The notes beneath the pieces are model-generated. The model saw only the letters and a list, made by a program, of their open reading frames with translations. It searched no databases and was not told where the DNA came from. From positions 1 through 33,617 of the forward strand of contig NZ_JAFIDN010000018.1 in the NCBI RefSeq assembly GCF_017921895.1: a DNA stretch of 33,617 bases. The letters are read 5' to 3'. Positions within the stretch are counted from its first letter, which is position 1, and every line of letters begins with the position of its first letter. This DNA is from Natronogracilivirga saccharolytica. Lineage in GTDB: Bacteria; Bacteroidota; Rhodothermia; Balneolales; Natronogracilivirgulaceae. Shown here piece after piece: positions 1 to 8,652 of this stretch. Position numbers and translations under genes: made by a program.

Positions 1-56
1 TTCATGTGCTCGACTCTTTGGTAGGAGAAAAGACGGAAGCTACAAAACTTCGCGAA

Positions 57-84
57 AAATCCGGGGGGCTAGCCCCCCGGATTT
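57..84. terminator. 28-bp perfect palindrome, probable transcription-blocking hairpin
   Basis: Positions 57-84 form a perfect 28-bp inverted repeat with no loop, centred on CTAG and built mostly of G and C runs. It lies about 15 bp inside the inferred IS30 end. Folded in RNA it would be a very stable stem, with A/T flanks on both sides. Insertion sequences often carry such structures near their ends to block transcription entering from outside. That role is inferred. Confidence 0.55.
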
Positions 85-99
85 AAACTTTTCCCCCAG

Positions 100-111
100 A
101 ATCGGGCACTT
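100..111 (+). repeat. IS30 end repeat, left copy
   Basis: AATCGGGCACTT at 100-111 is identical to the reverse complement of 33508-33519. The bases after it are only partly similar (CAATTGTTAATT against GGAATGTTATTC). Both copies point the IS body outward from the window. Confidence 0.55.
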
Positions 112-264
112 CAATTGTTAATTAGCCACGACGATCCTGAAAGTGGGGTATTAGTAAAAGTGATTGACCAGTTAACCTTCTGTGATAGAAATGGGCATAA
201 AATCTACAACAAACTGGATGGAAAGGTCCGCATACATCATAAAAATAGCGCTTACAGTTATTAA
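112..264 (+). pseudogene. 3' remnant of an unrecognised gene cut by the left IS end
   Basis: An open frame runs from the IS end to a TAA at 262-264. It encodes about 45 protein-like residues (including SGVLVKVIDQ and FCDRNGHKIY) with no start codon of its own. It looks like the C-terminal tail of a larger protein removed by insertion or deletion at the IS boundary. The family is not recognised. It could also be chance coding, since it is short and the only support is its composition and the stop just upstream of the next gene. Confidence 0.3.
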
Positions 265-288
265 CTGATACTTAAGTTGTCAAATATT

Positions 289-1311
289 ATGATAGATAAA
301 TTGAAAATAAGAAATGAGTATCAGGAATTAAAAAAAATATTTAAAACTATAGAGTCATTATATCGCAATATAAATTCATTAGAACCTGGTGTATATTTAA
401 TATCTGGTAAAGTAGCTGTAATGTATAGATATAGAAGACACTATAAAACACTTTTGTACACAAGGGGCAAAGGAATGAAAATATTAGTTCCAGTATTTAG
501 TAAAAAAAGTGGAATTAGTAATGTCTTAAATAATGCACTATGCCGAGCTAACTCGAAATCAATTATTCTATTCAATAATATTCACAAAAGTGTAAGGCGT
601 ATTGAGAATGAACCCGTATATAATAAAAAATATATTGAATTACGCAATAAGTTACAAGAGTATTTATATCAACCAAAGTTTTATGTAAGTGATGATGAAA
701 AACAAATATTAGAAAAGTGGTATTATGGAAAGACACTTGAGAACATACCTATAAGAAAACGTATACGTGAGGTTGAGAAAATTATCAATGATTTATTGTA
801 TATGAATGAAAAAGAAAAAAACAATAACATTACAGGTTATCTAAGTAAAAATGATTTGTGTGAATATAAAGCCTATTTTAAAAGAATCGGTATATGCATA
901 AATGAAGCATATACTTTCATAAATAGATTTTCATTAGTACCAAGTCATGGTGATCTTGTTACTCGTCATGTGATAATAAATGATGGTAAGTATGTACTTA
1001 TCGATTGGGATGCTGAGTTAGTCTCCATGAGGCCAGGATGGTATGATATCATGAGCCCATTTGAAAACGATGAAGAATTAAAGAAAGCATGGATCATTGG
1101 AGAGTTTGATAACCAAATAGAAAAAACTATAGAAATTGCAGGTGTAGGAAACAAAGAATCGATTAGAATGATAATGCCGCTTGCATGGTCAATATCATTC
1201 TGCAGACATCGTCCTTCGCCTAGCGATGAAGTTAGGAGAAGAACAATAAAAAATAATTTAAACGAATGGTATCGTATAATAAAAGATAATTCACACCAAG
1301 GGTTTCAATAG
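289..1311 (+). CDS. APH/choline-kinase-like phosphotransferase
   Basis: A 340-residue protein if started at ATG 289; a TTG at 277 is in frame but less likely. The C-terminal half has the aminoglycoside-phosphotransferase/choline-kinase signature: the catalytic SHGDL loop at about residues 219-223 and the metal-binding LIDWD at about 237-241. In the usual HGDxxxxN loop the Asn that helps bind magnesium is His here (HGDLVTRH), which is atypical. Family members phosphorylate small hydroxylated molecules such as choline, sugars or antibiotics. In a surface-glycan locus a sugar or amino-alcohol kinase role is plausible, but the substrate cannot be read from sequence. The gene is clearly more AT-rich than the genes downstream, which suggests separate acquisition. 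It is followed by about 330 bp without a convincing gene. Confidence 0.65.
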   Translation: MIDKLKIRNEYQELKKIFKTIESLYRNINSLEPGVYLISGKVAVMYRYRRHYKTLLYTRGKGMKILVPVFSKKSGISNVLNNALCRANSKSIILFNNIHKSVRRIENEPVYNKKYIELRNKLQEYLYQPKFYVSDDEKQILEKWYYGKTLENIPIRKRIREVEKIINDLLYMNEKEKNNNITGYLSKNDLCEYKAYFKRIGICINEAYTFINRFSLVPSHGDLVTRHVIINDGKYVLIDWDAELVSMRPGWYDIMSPFENDEELKKAWIIGEFDNQIEKTIEIAGVGNKESIRMIMPLAWSISFCRHRPSPSDEVRRRTIKNNLNEWYRIIKDNSHQGFQ

Positions 1312-1430
1312 GGCTAAATAACATTCCAAGTACTCAAATATGTAAATATCATAATGGATAATATAGAAGGTAATGAAAGCTATGAAAAAAAAGAAAGATA
1401 AAAAGAAAGACATATGTCGAACATTTAAAA

Positions 1431-1613
1431 ATGCGGTTTAATGCAAAAGTACGTGTTGTAGATTTTTCTCGGATGATCACAGGATATCAGGAAAAGGTTC
1501 TTTATGATTCGTCAGAATCTACAATGAGTTTATATGATAAAGAGAAAGAAGAATTAGAATCAATGCAATATCAGAAATTGAACTGGATCAATTTCGGGAT
1601 ACAAACGACTTAA
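1431..1613 (+). other. Short unrecognised ORF in the 1312-1641 gap; possible gene remnant
   Basis: This is the only sizeable open frame in the 330-bp gap between the kinase and the next glycosyltransferase. It would encode 60 residues with no domain I recognise and no clear ribosome binding site. A lysine-rich mini-frame (from ATG 1384) ends just inside its start. It may be the remnant of a degraded gene or just AT-rich spacer. Nothing else is seen in the gap. Confidence 0.2.
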
Positions 1614-1641
1614 AATCACTATCAGCCAGGGCGTTTCGGAA

Positions 1642-2934
1642 ATGAATTTCAAACCATACAAAGATCACATAGAAAATTATTACAAAACGTATTCCCGCTA
1701 TTATGACAAGTATCCTTATGCCATGATAATATTTGAATGGTTTATAAGGGTCCCGGATGAAGAGTATTCAAAGAGTAAACATTTTCTGGACCTGAAAAAA
1801 TTTAACTATAAGCTCTATATACTTAGAAAGCTATTCAACTTCATCAGTTTGATCAGTATACTGGTAAAGAGCAAGCCGAAAGTAATATCAAACCTGCCAA
1901 GATTTTCATTTATTGATTCAAAATTGAGAGCCATTTGTCAGGAGAAGGGTTATACGTATTCAGGACGTTTAAACAATACATCTGACAAACCAGGGTTTAA
2001 AACCCTTATTTGCCTGTTGCTGCTTAAGAGATTCCCTTTTGAGGACACTCTTCTGTGCAGTATCAGGTTTTATTATTTATTCTCAAAAATTGCAGAGGAT
2101 GGATTGCAAAAAACGCTTGACAATGATAGTCTTATGAACAGATTAAATATCTATGTCAAGAATGAGATTGATGCTTATTCCCGAAACCTTGAAAGAATAA
2201 ATGTCCATAGTGTCTTTAGCCAGGGAGACAAAACCCCAAGACTGAGGGTTTTTTGTGAATCCGTTAAAAAGGCTCAGTCAAAATACATCGTAATAGCCCA
2301 TGGCTATATAGTTCATCCGCACCTGGTATCTTTTTGTCCCGTACATGCAGATAAGCTGATTGTCTGGAATGTTAAACAACTGGAAGATCTTTCTGATGTG
2401 CTGCCAGATAGTGAGATTGCCAAGGTATTATATATTGGCTGGCCTAAAGAGAAAGTGAACCTTGTGCCTCCGGATCAGAGAGACTACAGAAAAGCTTTAA
2501 TATTGCTGCGACCTTTAGAATATGAAAATAATAATTTATCAGAGAGTATAATAGAGGAATTAAAGAACAATAAGTTTAGTGTGACTGCCAAGATGCACCC
2601 CAAAGATTATAAGATAAAAGAGAATATCCGTTATATTAAGGAAAAGTTTAAAATAGATGTATCTGCATCTTCATATGAAGAAGAACTGATTGATTCCGAT
2701 ATTGTGCTAAGTTGTGTCAGTTCAGCGCTTGTGGAAGGTCTGGAAAACGGGGTTCCTTCTTTTCAACTTGAGGAGATGAAATGGTGGGATATGGATGAAG
2801 TCCCTGATATTTCTATAAATGAAATATCACGTTATTACAGCAAATACGAAAATTTTATAAAAGAAAATCATTTCTTCAACAATGATACTGATTTAAATAA
2901 GGAGATAAATAATTTGATATCAAATGACAATTGA
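1642..2934 (+). CDS. GT-B glycosyltransferase with HP and SS motifs; candidate nonulosonic-acid transferase
   Basis: A 430-residue protein with no signal peptide. The N-terminal half is not recognisable. The C-terminal half has an AHGY segment at residues 219-222, a KMHP motif at 317-320 and a CVSSALVEGL segment around 358-367. His-Pro and Ser-Ser motifs at this spacing are the hallmark of bacterial sialyl/polysialyl- and Kdo-type transferases (GT38, GT52, GT80 and related). There His acts in CMP binding and Ser binds the phosphate. CDP-glycerol glycerophosphotransferases share a similar fold, so that is the main alternative. Because the window encodes a CMP-legionaminic acid pathway, a CMP-nonulosonate transferase is an attractive reading, but this is inference. 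It is 6 bp upstream of the next gene, probably in the same operon. Confidence 0.5.
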   Translation: MNFKPYKDHIENYYKTYSRYYDKYPYAMIIFEWFIRVPDEEYSKSKHFLDLKKFNYKLYILRKLFNFISLISILVKSKPKVISNLPRFSFIDSKLRAICQEKGYTYSGRLNNTSDKPGFKTLICLLLLKRFPFEDTLLCSIRFYYLFSKIAEDGLQKTLDNDSLMNRLNIYVKNEIDAYSRNLERINVHSVFSQGDKTPRLRVFCESVKKAQSKYIVIAHGYIVHPHLVSFCPVHADKLIVWNVKQLEDLSDVLPDSEIAKVLYIGWPKEKVNLVPPDQRDYRKALILLRPLEYENNNLSESIIEELKNNKFSVTAKMHPKDYKIKENIRYIKEKFKIDVSASSYEEELIDSDIVLSCVSSALVEGLENGVPSFQLEEMKWWDMDEVPDISINEISRYYSKYENFIKENHFFNNDTDLNKEINNLISNDN

Positions 2935-2940
2935 GAGAGA

Positions 2941-3804
2941 ATGGACGGCAAGGTATCAGTTATAGTACCCGTTTATAATCGTGAAAAATATCTTGAGAAC
3001 AGCGTTTTAACAGCTGTCAACTTACCTGAAGTAAGTGAGGTTATTTTGATCGATGATGGTTCCAGGGATAACTCTCTGAATGTTTGTAAGAAACTTGAAA
3101 GCAAGTATGAAAAAATCAAGGTTATTGTTCATGATAATAACGTTAACAAAGGTACTTCGGCGTCAAGGAACGCTGGTATAAAACATGCCTCTGCTCCATT
3201 CATTGCCTTTCTGGATTCAGATGATATTTATCATCCGAACCGTTTTGAAAAAGCTCTGAAAATATTGAATAATGATGAAACCGTGGATGGTGTTTATGAC
3301 TCATATACCGTCAGGTTTGAAAATGGTATGGAAGATATCAGAGGTATACGGGAAAAGATTCCTTACCACAAACTGTTTGAAGAACTTATTGCCGGCAAAA
3401 AAGGCAGAATTCATACAAATGCCATCACTTTAAAAAAAGAAGTATTTGATAAAAGCGGTTATTTCAAAGAAGATCTACGCTTGCAGGAGGATGTCGAATT
3501 ATGGCTACGGATTGCCTGGCATTGCAAGCTGGTACCAGGCAACCTTGAGGAACCAGTTGCTACCGTCATACGGCATGATGAAAACTTGATGGATCAGACC
3601 AACTTCCATTCAAAAATCAAATATTATGAGTCCTCATTGAATTATTTTAAAAACAAGCAGATCAGTTTTAATTGTTATTGGTTGCTATGGCTCAAACTTG
3701 TAAAATTCAGGTTTAAAAATAAAAATATTGCCCAGTTTCTAAGTGGATTAATGTCTAATGATATGTTTTTTTTATTCCAAAGAATGAATAAGCAGGTGAA
3801 ATGA
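2941..3804 (+). CDS. Glycosyltransferase family 2
   Basis: A 287-residue GT-A enzyme. It starts with the classic GT2 strand and loop VSVIVPVYNREKYL, followed by EVILIDDGSRDNS (nucleotide binding), GTSASRNAGIKHA, and the DSDD metal-binding motif near residues 92-95. A later LQEDVELWLRIAW segment matches the catalytic-base and acceptor region (ED motif). It would transfer a sugar from an NDP-sugar to a lipid-linked acceptor at the cytoplasmic face of the membrane. The sugar is not predictable. It follows the preceding transferase after 6 bp and overlaps the next gene by four bases (ATGA), indicating translational coupling. Confidence 0.88.
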   Translation: MDGKVSVIVPVYNREKYLENSVLTAVNLPEVSEVILIDDGSRDNSLNVCKKLESKYEKIKVIVHDNNVNKGTSASRNAGIKHASAPFIAFLDSDDIYHPNRFEKALKILNNDETVDGVYDSYTVRFENGMEDIRGIREKIPYHKLFEELIAGKKGRIHTNAITLKKEVFDKSGYFKEDLRLQEDVELWLRIAWHCKLVPGNLEEPVATVIRHDENLMDQTNFHSKIKYYESSLNYFKNKQISFNCYWLLWLKLVKFRFKNKNIAQFLSGLMSNDMFFLFQRMNKQVK

Positions 3805-5411
3805 CCCTGTCTGTCTCTTCCAGTCAAAAAACCGCCTGGACTGTAAATAATAATATTTCAGTAAGAGGGTATGCTTATGAGGCTAACAACCAGTGTTTAT
3901 CCGGGAAAAAATTAGCGAACTTTTTTACTGACTGCCTCACTCCGGAGCTTTTCAAGAACAAACTCAAACAATTAAACGGTTCTTTTGCTGTCATTATCCA
4001 GATAACCCCCCGGGAAATCTGGGCAGCTGCAGACCCTTTGCGATCTGTTCCCTTGTTTTACTACTTTGAAGGTGACCAGCTGAAAGTAGTCGACAAATAC
4101 GATACGTTTACTAAAAATCCGGATCTGGATCCTGACTCAGTTAAGGAGTTTACCGGACTCTGTTATACCACTGGAAATAATACCCTTCTTCCGCACCTGC
4201 AGCAAATAGAAGCAGGCCAGCTGATTGCATCAGATGGCAGCATTGTCAGAAAAGAGTATTATTATCAGCATCTGCACAGGTACAGGAATCATTTTTCGAA
4301 AAATGAGCATTTCAAAAACCTGAATGATGTTTCATACAGTGTTTTCCAGAGAATGGCTGAATATTGCCGGGACAAAACCATAGTGCTGCCCCTTAGCGGT
4401 GGCTATGACAGCCGTTATATAATTGCATTTTGCAGGTATCTGGGAATAGATAATGTGATGTGCTTCACTTATGGCAAACCTGCAAGTTTTGAAGTTAAAG
4501 CTTCCCGGGAGGTTGCCCGTCAATTGGGTTACGACTGGCATTATGTGGAGTATAACAAAAACAAATGGCGCTTATTCCTGGACTCTGAAAAGGGATGGAA
4601 ATATATGGACTATGTGTTCAATTTTTCTTCCGCTCCGCACTTCCAGGAATTTATAGCTTTGGATGAACTGCAAAAAGAGGGTGTAATTCCTGACGATGCC
4701 GTTTTCATACCGGGCTTTTCTGCGGACCTGCTTGCCGGAAGCCACCTCCCTGCAGAGTACTATGAAAACCGCCCTGATGATTTAATGAATAAAGATCTTG
4801 CAGGGTACATTATAGATCATAACTTTCGAACAGAACTGAATGCGCAGGCAAGAAAAAAAATAACAGAGCGAATTACAGCATCACTGCACCAGAAATCGCC
4901 TCATTCACCAGATGAGTTCGTCAGTCTGAATGAAGACTGGTTTACCCGGCATAAAGTAGCCAGATTTATTAATAACAGTCTGAAGATTTACGAGTTTTTT
5001 GGCTATGACTGGATGATACCGCTATGGGACAAAGAACTTATGGAGTATTGGTACGATGTTCCCAATGAACAAAGGGTTTTATCAGCTCTCTACAATGAAT
5101 ATCTGGAACAGGAAGTTTTTAAACCGCTGAAGATTCATGATATAGAGAAAGCGGACAAACCTTCGCCCAACAAACTCAGGAAGGTGATGAAAACGGTACT
5201 TCCCAAACGCCTCATACCATCCATGAGAAATTACATAAGGCAAATAAAAGGGGAGTCTGGCATGATAGATATTAATGCTTACAATGATTTATCAGACCTT
5301 GCGATTGAAAGGCTGAAGGGAAAGGGATTAAAGAAGAATGATTATCACTTTTCTACATTAGTAGCCATGCTATATTTGCAAAATAGAGCATTATGGTCAC
5401 GTCCTGAATAA
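3801..5411 (+). CDS. Asparagine-synthase-like amide ligase without glutaminase nucleophile
   Basis: A 536-residue member of the asparagine synthase group. The ATP-pyrophosphatase loop LPLSGGYDSR lies at about residues 196-205 and is the adenylylating PP-loop. The N-terminal ~150 residues resemble the class II glutamine amidotransferase fold (NGSFAVIIQ, then AADPLRSVPLFYY). However, the protein does not start with Met-Cys, so the Cys nucleophile that releases ammonia from glutamine is absent. Such proteins occur in O-antigen and capsule loci, where they are thought to amidate uronic acids or make other amide or amidine bonds. Here ammonia would have to come from free ammonium or a partner. It overlaps the upstream GT2 gene by four bases. 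Substrate unknown. Confidence 0.75.
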   Translation: MTLSVSSSQKTAWTVNNNISVRGYAYEANNQCLSGKKLANFFTDCLTPELFKNKLKQLNGSFAVIIQITPREIWAAADPLRSVPLFYYFEGDQLKVVDKYDTFTKNPDLDPDSVKEFTGLCYTTGNNTLLPHLQQIEAGQLIASDGSIVRKEYYYQHLHRYRNHFSKNEHFKNLNDVSYSVFQRMAEYCRDKTIVLPLSGGYDSRYIIAFCRYLGIDNVMCFTYGKPASFEVKASREVARQLGYDWHYVEYNKNKWRLFLDSEKGWKYMDYVFNFSSAPHFQEFIALDELQKEGVIPDDAVFIPGFSADLLAGSHLPAEYYENRPDDLMNKDLAGYIIDHNFRTELNAQARKKITERITASLHQKSPHSPDEFVSLNEDWFTRHKVARFINNSLKIYEFFGYDWMIPLWDKELMEYWYDVPNEQRVLSALYNEYLEQEVFKPLKIHDIEKADKPSPNKLRKVMKTVLPKRLIPSMRNYIRQIKGESGMIDINAYNDLSDLAIERLKGKGLKKNDYHFSTLVAMLYLQNRALWSRPE

Positions 5412-5412
5412 A

Positions 5413-5426
5413 AGCTGGTACCAGCT
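5413..5426. terminator. 14-bp palindrome just after the amide ligase gene
   Basis: AGCTGGTACCAGCT is a perfect inverted repeat located one base after the stop codon of the upstream gene and before an AT-rich spacer. It could form a short stem, but there is no run of T directly after it, so a weak terminator or chance palindrome are both possible. Confidence 0.25.
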
Positions 5427-5461
5427 CAATCTGAATTTATTTATTGAATATTACTTACTAT

Positions 5462-6574
5462 ATGAAAATCGCCTATTTTTTTACCTGGAATGACGACCTC
5501 GAAAGCGGTGTAATGAAAAAGGTTCGCGATCAAGTCTCTTTCTGGGAAAGAGAAGGCCATCAAACGAAAATCTTGGTTTTAACTAACCGTAATTCGTTGC
5601 TTCATCAGAATTTTCATAATCTTGATGACACACCAAACATTTCGTGGCATTGCTTTGAATACGATGGCTTTATTGAAAGAAACAGGCAGTACGCGAATCT
5701 GCAAAAAGAAGTGATTGGCTTTAGCCCCGATATCGTTTATTTACGCAAATGCAAATTCTCTCCTGGTGCCTATCGTATTTTGAAACAATTTGTTTCCGTT
5801 ATGGAGTTGAATGGAAAACCAAAACCATTCAGGATCAGGTTGGGACATATTTATGACTTGGTGACATTTCGAATAATTCTCAATGAAGTGCAAGGATTTG
5901 TTACGGTTGGCAATGAAATTAAAACTGCACCTATCTATGCTGCTCAAAAAAAATCAACAAAAGTAATCGGAAACAGCATAGATCAGTCGCGTTATCAACC
6001 TTTACCTCCGGCTGAAAAAAAAAAAGGATTAACGTTCGTATACATTGGCTCATCCGGCCAACCCTGGCAGGGAGTAGATAAGATTTTGAAAATTGGCAGA
6101 ATGCGGCCTTCATGGCTTATACATATTATTGGCAGCAGGCCCGAAGAATTAGGAATTAAACCAAAAGAATTACCTAATGTAGTTTTCCATGGAAAAATGA
6201 ACAGGGAAGAATACCTGAAAGTATTCAGGGAGTCCGATATTGCTCTTGCTACACTGGCACTTCACCGTAAGGCCATGGACGAAACATCAACTCTCAAAAT
6301 ACGCGAATATTTTACCTGCGGACTTCCTGTAATAACAGGTCATAAAGATCCGGACTTCACAGGCAATGAGCCTCATATCCTTATTATACCAAATTATGAA
6401 AAAAACGTAGTGGACCATATTGAGCAAATTGAGGCTTTTGCAAAAAAATGGAAGGGAAAAAGAGTGGACAGGAAGCTGGTGGAACATCTTGATGTCCGTT
6501 ACAAAGAAAAAGAACGTCTGGACTTTTTTCAACAAATTTATGATTCCAGCCAAGCAGAAAAATCAGCTGTTTAA
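5462..6574 (+). CDS. Glycosyltransferase family 4-like (GT-B)
   Basis: About 370 residues from ATG 5462; an in-frame TTG at 5444 would add six residues and is less likely. The start MKIAYFFTWND and a C-terminal nucleotide-sugar binding half (LTFVYIGSSGQPWQGVDKI, ELPNVVFHGKMNREEYLKVFRESDIALATLALH, then TLKIREYFTCGLPVITG) match GT4 glycosyltransferases. The last segment takes the place of the EX7E motif: the Glu of KIREYFTCGLPV is retained. It is expected in the cytoplasm at the membrane, adding a sugar to the growing glycan. Donor and acceptor unknown. It is separated by about 75 bp from the P-loop gene downstream. Confidence 0.8.
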   Translation: MKIAYFFTWNDDLESGVMKKVRDQVSFWEREGHQTKILVLTNRNSLLHQNFHNLDDTPNISWHCFEYDGFIERNRQYANLQKEVIGFSPDIVYLRKCKFSPGAYRILKQFVSVMELNGKPKPFRIRLGHIYDLVTFRIILNEVQGFVTVGNEIKTAPIYAAQKKSTKVIGNSIDQSRYQPLPPAEKKKGLTFVYIGSSGQPWQGVDKILKIGRMRPSWLIHIIGSRPEELGIKPKELPNVVFHGKMNREEYLKVFRESDIALATLALHRKAMDETSTLKIREYFTCGLPVITGHKDPDFTGNEPHILIIPNYEKNVVDHIEQIEAFAKKWKGKRVDRKLVEHLDVRYKEKERLDFFQQIYDSSQAEKSAV

Positions 6575-6650
6575 AATTGTCTTATCTGTCGCTTTTTACG
6601 GTACTGAGTATTTAAGAATAAGAGCAGGCTGCTGAAGCTATAGCGCATCA

Positions 6651-7238
6651 ATGAATAATAAAGTAACTGAAATTTTCGGTATCGCCGGGTCAGGTAAAAC
6701 AACTTATGCCTGTGATCAGCGTGAATATGAATTGCTGACACTGTCAAGATGGAAAAAAGCTGCCATTTATCTATGGGCTGTTTTTTCAGAAATGAATGTC
6801 CTGGCAAAGAGTGTAAAGGCTACAGGAAGCCTCAGGTATATCAGGGCTTTGAGTTTTGTTTTATATAAACTGAAAATGGTTTCCGTTTTCAAGAAAAAAA
6901 ACAAAAACAATTACCTGTATGACCAGGGTCCCATATTCAACTATGTGCTGCTCAGAACATTAATTAACTACAGCAATCACTCCGGACTCCAAAAAGAACT
7001 GGACGAAATTTTCAACCGTATCAAAAACAATCTCGACGAGAGTATCTATCTCGAATGTGACCTGAAGGTAGCCATCGACAGAATATTTGAAAGGGAGAAA
7101 AATCACATTTATAAAAACATGAGTCGCAGCAAAGCTCTGAAAGATCTGGAGCTCTGGCAGCAGGAATATGACCGGGTCGCTGAGCTGCTGGCATCAAAAA
7201 GAATTCACGCAAATGACCAGGAGAGCGTCAGGCAATAA
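6651..7238 (+). CDS. Small P-loop kinase-like NTPase (first of two)
   Basis: A 195-residue protein with a Walker A loop GIAGSGKTT at residues 10-18, right at the N-terminus. A DQGP segment at 91-94 resembles the substrate-proximal acidic motif of nucleotide and nucleoside kinases. An LECDLKVAIDRIFEREK stretch follows, similar in pattern to the lid region of thymidylate-kinase-like enzymes. It is too short for an ATPase with extra domains and has no membrane segments. A small-molecule or nucleotide kinase is the best reading, with unknown substrate. It lies 48 bp upstream of the first AepX fusion. A second unrelated-looking P-loop kinase closes the phosphonate block at 12826-13506, so a role in phosphonate or nucleotide chemistry is plausible but unproven. 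Confidence 0.6.
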   Translation: MNNKVTEIFGIAGSGKTTYACDQREYELLTLSRWKKAAIYLWAVFSEMNVLAKSVKATGSLRYIRALSFVLYKLKMVSVFKKKNKNNYLYDQGPIFNYVLLRTLINYSNHSGLQKELDEIFNRIKNNLDESIYLECDLKVAIDRIFEREKNHIYKNMSRSKALKDLELWQQEYDRVAELLASKRIHANDQESVRQ

Positions 7239-7286
7239 CTTGCATTATCCGGAGCTTTTCTTCCATTTAAAAAGCACTCAGAGTCT

Positions 7287-8585
7287 ATGAAGTCTGTCTA
7301 TGTCGCAATGAGTGCTGACTTCATTCACCCGGGTCACCTCAATATTATCCATGAAGCAGCCAAACGTGGCAAATTGACCATCGGATTGCTGACTGATGAA
7401 GCCGTTGCCTCTTACAGAAGGCTGCCATACCTGGAATACGAGCACCGTAAAATCATCGTGGAAAGCATCAAAGGGGTGGAAAGTGTAGTCCCGCAGTATC
7501 AACTCGACTATCGTCCCAACCTCAGGGAGCTCAAACCCGATTATGTGGTTCACGGCGATGACTGGAGAGAGGGCCCGCAAAAACGGACACGCCAGCAAGT
7601 GATTGAAACACTGCAGGAGTGGGGGGGAGAACTGATCGAGCTGCCCTACACAAAAGAACTCTCTTCCACAAAGCTGTATGAGGCCATGATGGAGGTGGGC
7701 ATTACACCTGATGTCCGCCTGAAACGGCTGCGCAGGCTGATTAACTCCAAGGATATTGTGCGCATCATGGAATCCCACAGCGGATTATCCGGCCTTATCG
7801 TGGAACACACCCATGTGGATGTCAATGGCATAGTTCAGGAATTCGACGGAATGTGGGCAAGCAGCCTGACCGATTCCGCACTCAAGGGCAAGCCCGACAT
7901 CGAAGCGGTGGACATCAGTGCCAGATTGTCCAATATCAATGACCTTCTGGAAGTAACCACCAAGCCCATTATTTTCGACGGGGACACCGGTGGAAAAGTC
8001 GAACATCTCGGGTTTACAATCCGGACCCTCGAGCGCCTTGGTGTTTCGGCCATTATCATTGAGGACAAGGTCGGACCGAAAAAAAACTCGCTTTTCGGAA
8101 CAGACGTGCCGCAGGAGCAGGACAGCATAGAAAATTTTTGCGAAAAAATAAGGGTGGGCAAAAAATCCCAGGTCACCGATGATTTCATGATCATCTCGCG
8201 CATTGAAAGCCTCATACTCAAAGCCGGCATGAATGATGCTCTGAAAAGGGCGCAGGCTTATATTGAGGCCGGGGCAGACGGCATCATGATCCATTCCAGG
8301 GAAAAGAGCCCCGATGAAATTTTTGAATTCTGCCGGCATTTCAGTGAGTTCGAACGCGATGTTCCTTTGATCGTGGTACCGTCAAGTTTCGATTCGGTGT
8401 ATGAAGACGAACTGGCTGATGCCGGAGTCAACATGGTAATTTATGCGAATCAGCTTCTGCGCAGCGCTTATCCTGCCATGGTTGAAACAGCCAGAAGCAT
8501 CCTTACCCACAAACGATCTTTTGAAGCCAGAGATAACATGATGTCGATCAAAGACATCATTCACCTGATACCCGGCGGTAAATAA
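7287..8585 (+). CDS. aepX: Cytidylyltransferase-phosphoenolpyruvate mutase fusion, intact
   Basis: A 432-residue two-domain protein. Residues 1-140 are an HxGH-type nucleotidyltransferase: HPGH at 14-17, HGDDW at 89-93, SST at 126-128. Residues ~165-432 are PEP mutase (isocitrate-lyase superfamily), with the Mg-binding DGDTGG at 231-236, the signature loop [10 protein letters not shown] at 259-268, Arg305 in SRIES and His336 in MIHS. By comparison with the Mytilus enzyme these cover the metal ligands and the catalytic and substrate residues. PEP mutase rearranges phosphoenolpyruvate into phosphonopyruvate and forms the C-P bond that starts phosphonate biosynthesis. The N-terminal domain would activate a product with CTP (inference from family). 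The same architecture is typical of AepX in Bacteroides capsule loci. It acts in the cytoplasm. A paralogue with a degenerate mutase domain follows at 9687, and a deacetylase gene lies between them. Confidence 0.92.
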   Translation: MKSVYVAMSADFIHPGHLNIIHEAAKRGKLTIGLLTDEAVASYRRLPYLEYEHRKIIVESIKGVESVVPQYQLDYRPNLRELKPDYVVHGDDWREGPQKRTRQQVIETLQEWGGELIELPYTKELSSTKLYEAMMEVGITPDVRLKRLRRLINSKDIVRIMESHSGLSGLIVEHTHVDVNGIVQEFDGMWASSLTDSALKGKPDIEAVDISARLSNINDLLEVTTKPIIFDGDTGGKVEHLGFTIRTLERLGVSAIIIEDKVGPKKNSLFGTDVPQEQDSIENFCEKIRVGKKSQVTDDFMIISRIESLILKAGMNDALKRAQAYIEAGADGIMIHSREKSPDEIFEFCRHFSEFERDVPLIVVPSSFDSVYEDELADAGVNMVIYANQLLRSAYPAMVETARSILTHKRSFEARDNMMSIKDIIHLIPGGK

Positions 8586-8652
8586 ATCCCGTATGATCCA
8601 TTCGGGATGAAACCTCCCGTACATAATAAACCCTTGAGTAAATAGTAGTTTC

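Larger units (their letters stand above)
1..123. mobile_element. Terminal fragment of an IS30-family element (inferred)
   Basis: A 12-bp block AATCGGGCACTT at 100-111 recurs in reverse complement at 33508-33519. There it lies immediately beside a recognisable IS30 transposase C-terminus. Flanking bases are partly conserved too (roughly half to two thirds of the next dozen). The orientation implies that the element body lies to the left of about position 115 and runs off the window. On the minus strand an ATG lies at 5-3, which could be the transposase start, but only that codon is visible. This is an inference from the shared end sequence, since no transposase codons are seen here. Confidence 0.45.

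Noticed and set aside
7278-7778. Minus-strand frame opposite the first AepX gene
   Set aside because: The + strand protein has complete family motifs over the same bases; the minus frame is a shadow rich in His and Phe with no recognisable domain. Similar frames at 7785-8339, 8557-9156 and 10332-10922 were rejected for the same reason.
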